A DNA stretch of 64,000 bases from Streptomyces sp. SKN60 (GTDB lineage Bacteria > Actinomycetota > Actinomycetes > Streptomycetales > Streptomycetaceae): the NCBI RefSeq assembly GCF_026236535.1, contig NZ_JAHTMW010000001.1:496001-560000 (forward strand). The letters are read 5' to 3'. Shown one piece after another: positions 43,155 through 51,830 of the stretch. Position 1 is the stretch's first letter; every line of letters begins with the position of its first letter. The position numbers and the translations under genes are program-made. The notes under the pieces were generated by a model. The model ran no database searches. It worked only from the letters and a program-made list of their open reading frames with translations, and was not told the DNA's origin.

Positions 43155-43511
43155 TTAGCTGAAGCTGTCGCCGCAGGCGCAGGAACCCGTCGCGTTCGGG
43201 TTGTCGATCGTGAAGCCCTGCTTCTCGATGGTGTCGACGAAGTCGATCGAGGCGCCGCCCAGGTAGGGCGCGCTCATGCGGTCGGTGACGACCTTGACGC
43301 CGCCGAAGTCCTTGACGACGTCGCCGTCGAGCGAGCGCTCGTCGAAGAACAGCTGGTACCGCAGGCCGGAGCAGCCACCGGGCTGAACGGCGACGCGCAG
43401 CGCCAGGTCGTCACGGCCTTCCTGGTCGAGCAGGGCCTTGACCTTGGCCGCGGCGGCGTCGGACAGGAGGATGCCGTCGCTGACAGTGGTCTTCTCGTCC
43501 GATACGGACAT
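43155..43511 (-). CDS. erpA: Iron-sulfur cluster insertion protein (A-type carrier)
   Basis: A 118-residue HesB/IscA family protein that delivers Fe-S clusters to target enzymes. The three cluster Cys are in GGCSGLRYQL and the C-terminal CACGDSF. Length fits ErpA. ATG 43511 has GGGAG upstream. It is divergent from nadA, whose product needs a 4Fe-4S cluster, so the pairing is functional. Confidence 0.93.
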   Translation of the reverse strand: MSVSDEKTTVSDGILLSDAAAAKVKALLDQEGRDDLALRVAVQPGGCSGLRYQLFFDERSLDGDVVKDFGGVKVVTDRMSAPYLGGASIDFVDTIEKQGFTIDNPNATGSCACGDSFS

Positions 43512-43693
43512 CTGCTTCTCTCCCGGGTTGGTACGGAGACTGCTTGCCGACGGTTGCAACCGGCGGGGCCGCGGATTCATTCCGGGCCCGAGGCGTCTCT
43601 TTCCCTTTCATGCTCGCACACCGTGTCCAGAGACGTGGACGGCGAATTCGTCACATCGACACTATGGACATCGTCAAAGTGACGTGAACCGGT

Positions 43694-43699
43694 TATGAT
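43694..43699 (+). promoter_or_regulatory. Candidate -10 element for nadA
   Basis: TATGAT in an A/T-rich patch about 65 bp before the nadA start. No good -35 hexamer is seen at the right distance. Confidence 0.4.
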
Positions 43700-43764
43700 A
43701 GATAGCGTCATTTAGACGAAAAGGCTTTTCGAGGCTCACCGTAGAAGTAGAAAGGGTGCGTGAC

Positions 43765-44943
43765 GTGACCACCGCCCAGCCCTTGGACGTCCAGCCGACG
43801 CCGCTCGCCCTCCTCCTGCTCGGCCGCGAGGCCGACCCGAAGAGCGAGCGCGGCGTGGAGTGCCCCGGCGACCTCCCGTCGCCCTCCGACCCGGACCTGG
43901 TGGAGCGCGCCCGCGCCGCCAAGGAGAAGCTCGGGGACAAGGTCTTCGTCCTCGGGCACCACTACCAGCGCGACGAGGTCATCCAGTTCGCCGACGTCAC
44001 CGGCGACTCCTTCAAGCTCGCCCGTGACGCCGCCGCCAAGCCGGAGGCCGAGTACATCGTCTTCTGCGGTGTGCACTTCATGGCCGAGTCGGCGGACATC
44101 CTGACCGGCGACGACCAGAAGGTCGTCCTGCCGGACCTCGCCGCCGGCTGTTCGATGGCCGACATGGCCACCGCCGAGCAGGTCGCCGAGTGCTGGGACG
44201 TGCTGACCGAGGCCGGCGTCGCCGAGCGGGTCGTGCCCGTCTCGTACATGAACTCCTCCGCCGACATCAAGGCCTTCACCGGCAAGCACGGCGGCACCAT
44301 CTGCACCTCGTCCAACGCGAAGAAGGCCCTGGAGTGGGCCTTCGAGCAGGGCGAGAAGGTGCTGTTCCTGCCGGACCAGCACCTGGGCCGCAACACCGCC
44401 GTCCGCGACATGGGCATGTCCCTCGACGACTGCGTGATCTACAACCCGCACAAGCCGAACGGCGGCCTGACCGCCGAGCAGCTGCGCGACGCGAAGATGA
44501 TCCTGTGGCGGGGCCACTGCTCGGTGCACGGCCGCTTCTCGCTGGACTCGGTCGCCGACGTGCGCGAGCGCATCCCGGGCGTCAACGTGCTCGTGCACCC
44601 CGAGTGCAAGCACGAGGTCGTGGCCGCGGCGGACTACGTGGGCTCGACGGAGTACATCATCAAGACCCTGGAGGCGGCCCCGGCCGGCTCGAAGTGGGCG
44701 ATCGGCACCGAGCTCAACCTGGTCAAGCGCCTCGCCGACCGCTTCGCCCCGGAGGGCAAGGAGGTCGTCTTCCTCGACCGCACGGTCTGCTTCTGCTCGA
44801 CCATGAACCGCATCGACCTGCCCCACCTGGTGTGGGCCCTGGAGTCCCTCGCCGAGGGCAACCTGGTCAACCGGATCGAGGTCGACAAGGAGACGGAGGC
44901 GTTCGCGAAGCTCGCGCTTGAGCGGATGCTGGCGCTGCCGTAA
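43765..44943 (+). CDS. nadA: Quinolinate synthase
   Basis: A 392-residue 4Fe-4S enzyme making quinolinate from iminoaspartate and dihydroxyacetone phosphate for NAD synthesis. Cluster Cys residues lie in AAGCSMAD, HPECKHE and VCFCSTM. GHHYQRDEV and YMNSSADIKA are substrate-binding blocks. GTG 43765 is preferred with AAAGGG eight bases upstream; GTG 43756 is in frame but overlaps that site. No nadB or nadC follows in the window. Two hairpins follow the gene. Confidence 0.95.
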   Translation: MTTAQPLDVQPTPLALLLLGREADPKSERGVECPGDLPSPSDPDLVERARAAKEKLGDKVFVLGHHYQRDEVIQFADVTGDSFKLARDAAAKPEAEYIVFCGVHFMAESADILTGDDQKVVLPDLAAGCSMADMATAEQVAECWDVLTEAGVAERVVPVSYMNSSADIKAFTGKHGGTICTSSNAKKALEWAFEQGEKVLFLPDQHLGRNTAVRDMGMSLDDCVIYNPHKPNGGLTAEQLRDAKMILWRGHCSVHGRFSLDSVADVRERIPGVNVLVHPECKHEVVAAADYVGSTEYIIKTLEAAPAGSKWAIGTELNLVKRLADRFAPEGKEVVFLDRTVCFCSTMNRIDLPHLVWALESLAEGNLVNRIEVDKETEAFAKLALERMLALP

Positions 44944-44968
44944 CGATTCCTCGACGGACGAAGGGGTG

Positions 44969-44993
44969 GGCCCCCGCGCAGTGCGCGGGGGCC
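44969..44993 (+). terminator. First terminator after nadA
   Basis: Perfect 11-bp arms (GGCCCCCGCGC and complement) with a 3-base loop, 25 bp after the stop. Confidence 0.75.
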
Positions 44994-45034
44994 GCCCCTG
45001 GCCCGGCGGATGTCCGTGGGCGTCTCCCGGACGC

Positions 45035-45078
45035 CCGGAGGGGCTGCCCCGAGCGATTGCTCGGGGCAGCCCCTCCGG
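45035..45078. terminator. Strong bidirectional terminator between nadA and the RND pump
   Basis: Perfect 20-bp arms beginning CCGGAGGGGCTGCCCCGAGC with a GATT loop, 13 bp from the convergent pump gene's end. It is the longest perfect hairpin I found. Confidence 0.88.
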
Positions 45079-45091
45079 CGTACACCCGCGG

Positions 45092-48000
45092 TCAGACGCC
45101 CGCCGGCTCCTTCGGCTGCGGCGGGACCGGGGCGTCGCCGCCGGGGGTCTTCGCCGCGCGCTTGGCCGCCTTCTTCGCGGCGCGGCGCTCCTTGCGGAGC
45201 TCCACCATCGCGTACAGCGTCGGGACGAGCAGCAGGGTGAGCAGCGTCGAGGTGATCAGGCCGCCGATCACCACCACGGCGAGCGGCTGGGCGATGAAGC
45301 CGCCCTCGCCGGTGACGCCGAGCGCCATCGGGAGGAGGGCGAAGATCGTCGCCAGGGCGGTCATGAGGATCGGGCGCAGCCGGTGCCGGCCGCCCTCGAT
45401 CACCGCTTCGACGACGCCCAGGCCCTGGGCCCGGTACTGGTTGATCAGGTCGATCAGGACGATCGCGTTGGTGACCACGATGCCGATGAGCATCAGCATG
45501 CCGATCATGGCCGGGACGCCCATGGGCGTGCCGGTGACGACCAGCAGGCCGATCGCGCCGGTGGCCGCGAACGGGATGGAGACCAGCAGGATCAGCGGCT
45601 GGATCAGCGACCGGAAGGTCGCCACGAGCAGCATGAACACGATCGCCACGGCGGCGAGCATGGCCAGGCCCAGGTTCACGAACGCGTCGGACTGGTCCTC
45701 GGAGACGCCGCCGATGGTCGCGGTCGCGCCCGCCGGGAGGTCGATCTCCTTGAGCTCGGTCTGCAGCGCCGCGCTGACCGCGCCGGTGTTGTCGCCGGTC
45801 GGGGTGGCGGTGATGGTGGCCGCGCGGGCGCCGTCGATCCGGGTCTTGGAGACCGGGCCGGGCACCAGCTCGACGGTGGCGATGTCACCCAGCTTGACCG
45901 GGCCGATCGGCAGCGCCTTGAGCTCGGCCAGGGTGGTGGCCGGCTTCGCCGAGGTGAGGACGATGTCCCGCTCGGTGTCGTCGAGTACGGCCGTGCCGGC
46001 CGGCATGCCGTGCACCGCCTGGCCGACGATCAGACCGAGGGTGGTGTCGTCGAAGCCGGCGTCGGCGGCCTTGTCGTTGGCGCGGACGGAGACCCGCGGG
46101 ATCGACTGGGACAGGTCGCTCTGGACGTCGGTGACGTCCTTCAGCCCCTCGACGCCCTTCTTGACCGCGTCGGCGGCCTGCTTCAGGACGTCGGCGTCGG
46201 CGGCCTTGACGACCACCTTGAGGTCCTGGTTGCTGAAGGCGTCGCCGGCCGCGATGGTGGTGTCGCCGATGCCGTCGAGCTTGGCGAGGGCGCTGTCGAC
46301 CGCGTCGCGGGTCTTCTCGTACGAGGCGGAGTCCTCCAGGGTCACCTGGTAGGAGGCCTGGTTGGTGCCGGTGCCGCCGCCGAAGGCCGCCATGAAGCCG
46401 GAGGAGCCGACGGTGACCTGGTAGTCCTTGATGCCCTCGGTGTCGGCGAGGACCTTCTCGACCTTCTTCGCGGCCTCGTCGGAGGCGGCGAGGCTGGTGC
46501 CCGGCGGCAGCTCCTGCTTGATGCTGAGGAGCTTCTGCTCGCCCTGGTCGAAGAAGTTGGTCTTCAGCAGACCGCCCATGCCGAAGGTGACCACGAGGAC
46601 CACCAGGGCGATGACGACGCTGGTGATCCGGCGCCGGGTGGCGAAGCGCAGCACCGGGACGTACGCGCGCTGCAGCTTGCTGCGGGCCTCCTTCTCCTCG
46701 GCCTGCCGGCGGGCCTCGTCCGGGTCCTCGGAGGTGCCCTTGGGGGCGCGCAGGAACCAGAACGACAGGACCGGGACCACGGTCAGCGAGACGAGCAGCG
46801 AGGCGAGCAGCGCCGCCGTGACGGTCAGCGAGAAGGAGCCGAACAGCTCGCCGACGATGCCGCCGACCAGGCCGATCGGCAGGAAGACGGCGACGGTGGT
46901 GAGGGTCGACGAGGTGACCGCGCCGGCCACCTCCTTGACCGCGGTGACGATCGCGGTCTGCCGCTCCTCGCCGTAGCCCAGGTGCCGCTTGATGTTCTCC
47001 AGGACCACGATCGAGTCGTCGACGACCCGGCCGATGGCGATGGTGAGGGCGCCCAGGGTGAGCATGTTGAGCGAGAGGTCGCGGGTCCACAGCACGATCA
47101 GGGCGAGGACCACGGAGAGCGGGATGGAGACCGCGGTGACCAGGGTGGAGCGCAGCGAGGCCAGGAAGACCAGGATGACGAGGACGGCCATGACCAGGCC
47201 GAGCGCGCCCTCCGTGGTGAGGCCGGAGATGGACTTGGCGACGGCCGGGCCCTGGTCGGAGACCACGGTCAGCTGCGCGCCCGCGCCCAGGTCCTGGCGG
47301 AGCTTCGGCAGCTTGTCCTCGACGGCGTCGGAGATGGTGACGGCGCTGCCGTCCTTGTCCATGGTGACCACGACCGCGAGGCTGGGCTTGCCGTCGGTGC
47401 GGGTCACGGAGACCCGGCGGGCCTCGTCCTGCTCGACGGTGGCGACGTCGCCGAGGCGGACGGCCCGGCCCTGGGCGGGCTTGATCCGCAGGTCCTGGAT
47501 CTCCTTGAGCGAGGAGTAGCCGCCGCCGACCTGGACGGTGCGGGTCATGCCGTCCTCGGTGAAGGCGCCGGCGGGCATGGTGCCGCCGCCGTTCTTGATC
47601 GCCTCCGCGAGCTTCATGGTGGTCAGTCCGGCCGCGGCGAGCTTCTTCTCGTCCGGGGTGACGGAGACCTGGAGCTCCTGGACGCCGTCGATGGTGACCT
47701 GGCCGACGCCGTCGATGTCCTTGAGGACGGGGACGAGGGTCCGCTCCAGCTGGTCGGCGAGTGCCTGCGGGTCCTTGTCCGAGGAGACCGCGAGGACGAC
47801 GGTCGGGATGTCGTCGGTGGAGCCGGCCACGACCTGCGGGTCGACCGAGTCCGGCAGCTGGGTGCGGGCCCGGTTCACGGCCTGCTGGACGTCGGCGACG
47901 AGCTGCTTGGTGCCCTCGTCCCCGTAGTCGAAGCTCGCCATGATGACGGCGCTGCCCTCGGAGGCGGTGGAGGTGACGCCCTTGACGCCGTCGACCGCCT

Positions 48001-48217
48001 TCAGGGCGTTCTCCAGCGGTTCGACGACCTGCTTCTCCACCACGTCGGGCGAGGCGCCCTGGTACGGGGCGATGACCGAGACCATCGGGAACTCGATCGA
48101 GGGCAGCAACTGCTGCTTCAACTGCGGGATCGCGATCGCTCCGAAGAGGAGCGCGACGAGGGACATCAGCCCGATCAGGGCCCGTTGCGCGAGGCTGAAT
48201 CTGGACAGCCAGGACAT
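45092..48217 (-). CDS. RND (AcrB-like, HAE1 type) efflux transporter
   Basis: A 1041-residue proton-driven exporter with twelve helices and two large outer loops. The proton-relay Asp pair is in GRVVDDSIVVLEN; GIVVTNAIVLIDLIN is the matching helix in the second half. Both halves contain FRSL-type cytoplasmic segments. A charged tail of Lys and Ala ends the protein. In Gram-negative cells such pumps need a membrane-fusion partner and outer channel; none is encoded nearby. ATG 48217 begins MSWLSRFSLAQR; the ribosome site is weak. A two-component system lies just upstream on the same strand. Substrate unknown. Confidence 0.92.
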   Translation of the reverse strand: MSWLSRFSLAQRALIGLMSLVALLFGAIAIPQLKQQLLPSIEFPMVSVIAPYQGASPDVVEKQVVEPLENALKAVDGVKGVTSTASEGSAVIMASFDYGDEGTKQLVADVQQAVNRARTQLPDSVDPQVVAGSTDDIPTVVLAVSSDKDPQALADQLERTLVPVLKDIDGVGQVTIDGVQELQVSVTPDEKKLAAAGLTTMKLAEAIKNGGGTMPAGAFTEDGMTRTVQVGGGYSSLKEIQDLRIKPAQGRAVRLGDVATVEQDEARRVSVTRTDGKPSLAVVVTMDKDGSAVTISDAVEDKLPKLRQDLGAGAQLTVVSDQGPAVAKSISGLTTEGALGLVMAVLVILVFLASLRSTLVTAVSIPLSVVLALIVLWTRDLSLNMLTLGALTIAIGRVVDDSIVVLENIKRHLGYGEERQTAIVTAVKEVAGAVTSSTLTTVAVFLPIGLVGGIVGELFGSFSLTVTAALLASLLVSLTVVPVLSFWFLRAPKGTSEDPDEARRQAEEKEARSKLQRAYVPVLRFATRRRITSVVIALVVLVVTFGMGGLLKTNFFDQGEQKLLSIKQELPPGTSLAASDEAAKKVEKVLADTEGIKDYQVTVGSSGFMAAFGGGTGTNQASYQVTLEDSASYEKTRDAVDSALAKLDGIGDTTIAAGDAFSNQDLKVVVKAADADVLKQAADAVKKGVEGLKDVTDVQSDLSQSIPRVSVRANDKAADAGFDDTTLGLIVGQAVHGMPAGTAVLDDTERDIVLTSAKPATTLAELKALPIGPVKLGDIATVELVPGPVSKTRIDGARAATITATPTGDNTGAVSAALQTELKEIDLPAGATATIGGVSEDQSDAFVNLGLAMLAAVAIVFMLLVATFRSLIQPLILLVSIPFAATGAIGLLVVTGTPMGVPAMIGMLMLIGIVVTNAIVLIDLINQYRAQGLGVVEAVIEGGRHRLRPILMTALATIFALLPMALGVTGEGGFIAQPLAVVVIGGLITSTLLTLLLVPTLYAMVELRKERRAAKKAAKRAAKTPGGDAPVPPQPKEPAGV

Positions 48218-48236
48218 GGGGACTCGTTTCTGTGGC

Positions 48237-48288
48237 GTACTCGGCAGGTCTGCGCCGTGCTCGGCAGGCACCGTGTTCGGCAGGCACC
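48237..48288 (-). promoter_or_regulatory. Direct repeats in the leader of the RND pump gene
   Basis: On the plus strand, GTGCTCGGCAGGCACC (48257-48272) is followed at once by GTGTTCGGCAGGCACC (48273-48288), and GTACTCGGCAGG starts at 48237. They are 20-51 bp upstream of the pump start. Possible binding sites for the adjacent regulator. Confidence 0.45.
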
Positions 48289-48408
48289 GGGCGCCCGCGA
48301 GGGGTGCCCGACTACACCCTCCGCCATGAGAAGGGGCCGATTCCTCGGCCCCCGGTCCCAATTCCTTATCCCGCGCATACCGCGTCTGGAGTACGCCCCG
48401 CCGCGGTG

Positions 48409-49098
48409 TCACTCCACCCTTGGACGGACAAGCCCCGACTCGTAGGCGGTGACCACCAGCTGCGCCCGGTCCCGGGCGCCCAGCTTGGCCATGGTCCGGT
48501 TCACATGGGTCTTCACGGTGAGCGGGCTGACGTCGAGCCGCTCGGCGATCTCGTCGTTGGAGTGGCCGCCGCCCACCAGGACGAGCACCTCGCGCTCGCG
48601 GGCGGTGAGCGCGGACAGGCGCTCGGAGTACGCGGGGGCGTCCGCGCCGTCCGGGTCGGCGCCGCCGCCCTGGGCGAGGAAGGAGGCGATCAGGCCCTTG
48701 GTGGCGGCCGGGGAGAGCAGCGCCTCGCCGGCGTGCGCGATCCGGATGGCGCCGAGTAGCTCCTCCGGTTCGGCGCCCTTGCCGAGGAAGCCGGAGGCCC
48801 CGGCGCGCAGCGACTGCACCACGTACTCGTCGACCTCGAAGGTGGTCAGCATGACGATCCGGACGTCCGAGAGCTCAGGATCGGCGGTGATCATGCGGGT
48901 GGCGGCGAGCCCGTCGGTGCCGGGCATCCGGATGTCCATCAGGACCACGTCCGGCTTGGTGCCGCGGGCCCGGGCCACCGCCTCGGCCCCGTCGGCGGCC
49001 TCGGCGACCACCTCCATGTCGGGCTCGGAGTCGACCAGGACCCGGAACGCGCTGCGCAGCAGCGCCTGGTCGTCGGCAAGCAGTACCCGGATGGTCAC
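48409..49098 (-). CDS. LuxR/NarL-family response regulator
   Basis: A 229-residue regulator. The receiver has LLADDQALLR, phospho-acceptor Asp in VVLMDIRMPG and Lys in GFLGKGAEP. The LuxR helix-turn-helix (LTAREREVLVLVGGGHSNDE) ends the protein. The GTG start overlaps the sensor gene's stop as GTGA. It probably controls the RND pump gene 191 bp downstream, in the same direction. Confidence 0.92.
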   Translation of the reverse strand: MTIRVLLADDQALLRSAFRVLVDSEPDMEVVAEAADGAEAVARARGTKPDVVLMDIRMPGTDGLAATRMITADPELSDVRIVMLTTFEVDEYVVQSLRAGASGFLGKGAEPEELLGAIRIAHAGEALLSPAATKGLIASFLAQGGGADPDGADAPAYSERLSALTAREREVLVLVGGGHSNDEIAERLDVSPLTVKTHVNRTMAKLGARDRAQLVVTAYESGLVRPRVE

Positions 49099-50336
49099 GC
49101 GTCCCCCTCGCAGTCGGCCGGCACCGGCAGTATCGCCTGCACCCGGAAGCCGCCCCCGTAGCGGGGTGCCGCGGTGAGGGTGCCGCCGAGCGCGGTGACC
49201 CGTTCGCGCATGCCGACCAGGCCGTGGCCGCCGCCCGGTTCGGGCGCCGGGACGACCGCGGGCCCGTCGTCGAGGACGGTGATCTCCACGGTGCGGCCGA
49301 CCCGGAGCACGCTCACCTCGGCCCGCGCCTCGGACCCGGCGTGCTTGCGCACGTTGGTCAGCGCCTCCTGGATGATCCGGTACGCGGCGAGGTCGACGGC
49401 GGCCGGCAGCGCGGCGGCCCGGTCGGTGCGGGCCAGCTCGACCGGCAGGCCCGCGTTGCGGAAGGTGGCGAGCAGGTCGTCCAGGACGGCGAGGCCCGAC
49501 ACCGGTTCGGTCGGTGCCTCCGGGTCGCCCGACTGACGGAGCAGCCCGACGGTGGCGCGCAGCTCGTCGAGCGCGGAGCGGGAGGCGGTACGGACGTGCG
49601 CCAGGGCCTCCTTGGCCTGGTCGGGGCGCTTGTCCATGACGTGTGCGGCGACCCCGGCCTGCACGTTCACCAGGGCGATGTGGTGGGCGACGACATCGTG
49701 CAGATCGCGGGCGATCCGCAGCCGCTCCTCGGCGACCCGCCGCCGCGCCTCCTCCTCGCGGCTGCGTTCCGCGCGCTCGGCCCGCTCCCGTATGGCGTCC
49801 ACGAAGGCCCGCCGGCTGCGCACCGCGTCCCCGGCGGCCGCGGCCATCCCGGTCCAGGCGAAGACGCCCAGGTTCTCCTGCGCGTACCAGGGGGTGGGTC
49901 CGAAGACCATGGCGGCGAAGGTCAGCACGGCCATGGTGGCGAGGCCGAGCCGCCAGGTGGTGGGCCGGTCGGTGTGCGCGGCGACGGTGAAGAGCGAGAT
50001 GACGGCGCTCATGGTGACGGGCGCCGGGCGCTGGTCGGCGATCAGCTCGACCAGCGCGAAGGCGGTGGTGGCGGCGAGCACCGGGATGGGCCGGCGGCGC
50101 CGGAACACCAGGACGGCGGCGCTGAGCAGCATCAGCACGACGCCGGTCGCGGTGGGCGTCCGGTCGCCGAAGGTGGGCCCGGACGGGCTGCCGTGCGGGT
50201 CGGTGAAGGAGCTGCAGACCATGGCGGCGAGCACGACGAGCGCCAGCCCCGCGTCGAAGGCGAGGGGATGGGCGCGCAGCCGGTCCCGGGTCCGCGTGAG
50301 CGGGGTGCCGTGGGTCAGGGTGCCGTTGGTCGTCAC
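49095..50336 (-). CDS. Sensor histidine kinase (HisKA_3 type)
   Basis: A 413-residue membrane kinase, partner of the overlapping regulator. About five hydrophobic segments lie in the first 165 residues. The phosphorylated His is in RIARDLHDVVAHHIALVNVQ; the ATPase domain has NVRKHAG, LDDGPAVVP and GHGLVGMRERV. GTG 50336 has no good ribosome site, so the message may be leaderless. Signal unknown; pump control suggests envelope or antibiotic stress. Confidence 0.9.
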   Translation of the reverse strand: MTTNGTLTHGTPLTRTRDRLRAHPLAFDAGLALVVLAAMVCSSFTDPHGSPSGPTFGDRTPTATGVVLMLLSAAVLVFRRRRPIPVLAATTAFALVELIADQRPAPVTMSAVISLFTVAAHTDRPTTWRLGLATMAVLTFAAMVFGPTPWYAQENLGVFAWTGMAAAAGDAVRSRRAFVDAIRERAERAERSREEEARRRVAEERLRIARDLHDVVAHHIALVNVQAGVAAHVMDKRPDQAKEALAHVRTASRSALDELRATVGLLRQSGDPEAPTEPVSGLAVLDDLLATFRNAGLPVELARTDRAAALPAAVDLAAYRIIQEALTNVRKHAGSEARAEVSVLRVGRTVEITVLDDGPAVVPAPEPGGGHGLVGMRERVTALGGTLTAAPRYGGGFRVQAILPVPADCEGDA

Positions 50337-50407
50337 AGCAGAAGACGGTACGGGGTTCCACCCGGGTGGAACCCCATGACCATCGCCTCGGCCCCGGGGT
50401 GAGGCCG

Positions 50408-50689
50408 TCAGGCCCCCGGGATCAGGCCGTCGTCGGAGAGCAGCTTGCGCACCTCGTCGAGGGTCGCGTCAGGAGCCGGCAGAATCAGTTCGGAGGGCTC
50501 CAACGCGTCGTCCGGGAGCGGAGTGCCGAGCTCCCTGACCTTGTCGAGCAGTGCGTGGAGCGTGCTGCGGAAGCCCGGGCCGTCGCCCGACTCCATCTCC
50601 CGCAGCAGATCGTCGTCGAGCTTGTTGAGCTCCGCGAAGTGACTGTCCGCCAGCTTGAGCTGGCCCTCCCCCATGATCCGTACGATCAT
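50408..50689 (-). CDS. pspAA: PspA-associated protein PspAA
   Basis: A 93-residue soluble protein typical of actinobacteria, always next to PspA. MIVRIMGEGQLKLADSHFAELNKLDD is the conserved N-terminal strand-helix pattern. The rest is helical and acidic. ATG 50689 follows the pspA stop by 58 bp on the same strand. It likely modulates the PspA membrane-stress scaffold; details are not known. Confidence 0.85.
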   Translation of the reverse strand: MIVRIMGEGQLKLADSHFAELNKLDDDLLREMESGDGPGFRSTLHALLDKVRELGTPLPDDALEPSELILPAPDATLDEVRKLLSDDGLIPGA

Positions 50690-50707
50690 GACGTGCCGTC
50701 CTCCTGC

Positions 50708-50755
50708 CGAAGGGGTTGCCTCTCGAAGGGGTTGCTTCCCGAAGGGGTTACTTCT
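50708..50755. repeat. Three tandem 16-bp repeats at the pspA-pspAA junction
   Basis: Units CGAAGGGGTTGCCTCT, CGAAGGGGTTGCTTCC and CGAAGGGGTTACTTCT follow without gaps, then CGAAG starts a fourth. The last copy contains the end of pspA. Confidence 0.75.
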
Positions 50756-51554
50756 CGAAGCGGGGCTGCGACTGCTGCTGGTTCTGACCCTGGTTCTGGT
50801 TCTGCGCGGAGCCGTTGCCGCCCTCGATGGCCTGCTGCTGCGCCGACGGACCGCCGGCCAGCTCGGCCTTCATCCGCTGGAGCTCCAGCTCCACGTCCGT
50901 ACCGCCCGAGAGGCGGTCCAGCTCGGCCTGGATGTCGTCCTTGGCCAGGCCCGACTGGTCGTCGAGCGCGCCCGAGGCGAGCAGCTCGTCGATCGCGCCG
51001 GCCCGCGCCTGCAGCTGGGCGGTCTTGTCCTCGGCCCGCTGGATGGCCAGGCCGACGTCGCTCATCTCCTCCGAGATGCCGGAGAAGGACTCCGCGATCC
51101 GGGTCTGCGCCTGGGCGGCCGTGTACGTGGCCTTGATCGTCTCCTTCTTGGTGCGGAAGGCGTCGACCTTGGCCTGCAGCCGCTGCGCCGCGAGGGTGAG
51201 CTTCTCCTCCTCGCCCTGCAGGGTCTGGTGCTGCACCTCCAGGTCGCTGACCTGCTGCTGCAGCGCGGCGCGGCGGGACAGCGCCTCGCGCGCCAGGTCC
51301 TCACGGCCGAGCGCGAGCGCCTTGCGGCCCTGGTCCTCCAGCTTGGCGGACTGCCCCTGCAGCTGGTTCAGCTGCAGTTCGAGGCGCTTGCGGGAGGTCG
51401 CCACGTCGGCGACGCCGCGGCGCACCTTCTGCAGCAGCTCCAGCTGCTTCTGGTAGGAGTAATCGAGGGTCTCGCGCGGATCCTCGGCCCGGTCGAGGGC
51501 CTTGTTTGCCTTCGCGCGGAAGATCATCCCCATACGCTTCATCACACCGCTCAT
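50748..51554 (-). CDS. pspA: PspA/IM30 family membrane-stress protein
   Basis: A 268-residue ESCRT-III-like protein that polymerises on the inner face of the membrane to protect it. The N-terminal amphipathic helix is MSGVMKRMGMIFRAKANKAL; the rest up to about residue 225 is coiled coil. The C-terminal 35 residues are Gln/Asn-rich (NQNQGQNQQQSQ), unlike enteric PspA. ATG 51554. A candidate ECF-sigma promoter lies upstream, in line with stress induction. Confidence 0.93.
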   Translation of the reverse strand: MSGVMKRMGMIFRAKANKALDRAEDPRETLDYSYQKQLELLQKVRRGVADVATSRKRLELQLNQLQGQSAKLEDQGRKALALGREDLAREALSRRAALQQQVSDLEVQHQTLQGEEEKLTLAAQRLQAKVDAFRTKKETIKATYTAAQAQTRIAESFSGISEEMSDVGLAIQRAEDKTAQLQARAGAIDELLASGALDDQSGLAKDDIQAELDRLSGGTDVELELQRMKAELAGGPSAQQQAIEGGNGSAQNQNQGQNQQQSQPRFEK

Positions 51555-51597
51555 GGGCTTCGCGCGCCCCCTTCTGACGGACTCGGCTCCAGCACTC

Positions 51598-51621
51598 CAA
51601 CAAGAACCACAGTACGGTTCC
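51598..51621 (-). promoter_or_regulatory. Candidate ECF-sigma promoter of pspA
   Basis: On the minus strand GGAAC (51617-51621) is followed 15 bases later by GTT (51599-51601), about 45 bp upstream of the start. Motif match only. Confidence 0.35.
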
Positions 51622-51830
51622 TCACTCCATTACCGCACTGTTCGGGGCCCGATGTGCTCCTCCCCAAGGACGAGTGGAGATCACCGGGCCTCCGGCCCAG
51701 GGAGTAGAGGGACACTCCGGGTCCCTCCCCCGCCCCGGGCACGGGGTCTCGGCAGCGAAGACGCGGGCCGTTAGCGGATCGTTCCCGCCCACGCTGGGTC
51801 CCACACCCCGCACCACGTACCCTTGGCCTT

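Noticed and set aside
44918..48445. 1175-codon open frame on the plus strand opposite the RND pump
   Set aside because: It is low-complexity Asp/Glu/Gly/Arg sequence without any domain, a mirror of the well-supported transporter in high-GC DNA.
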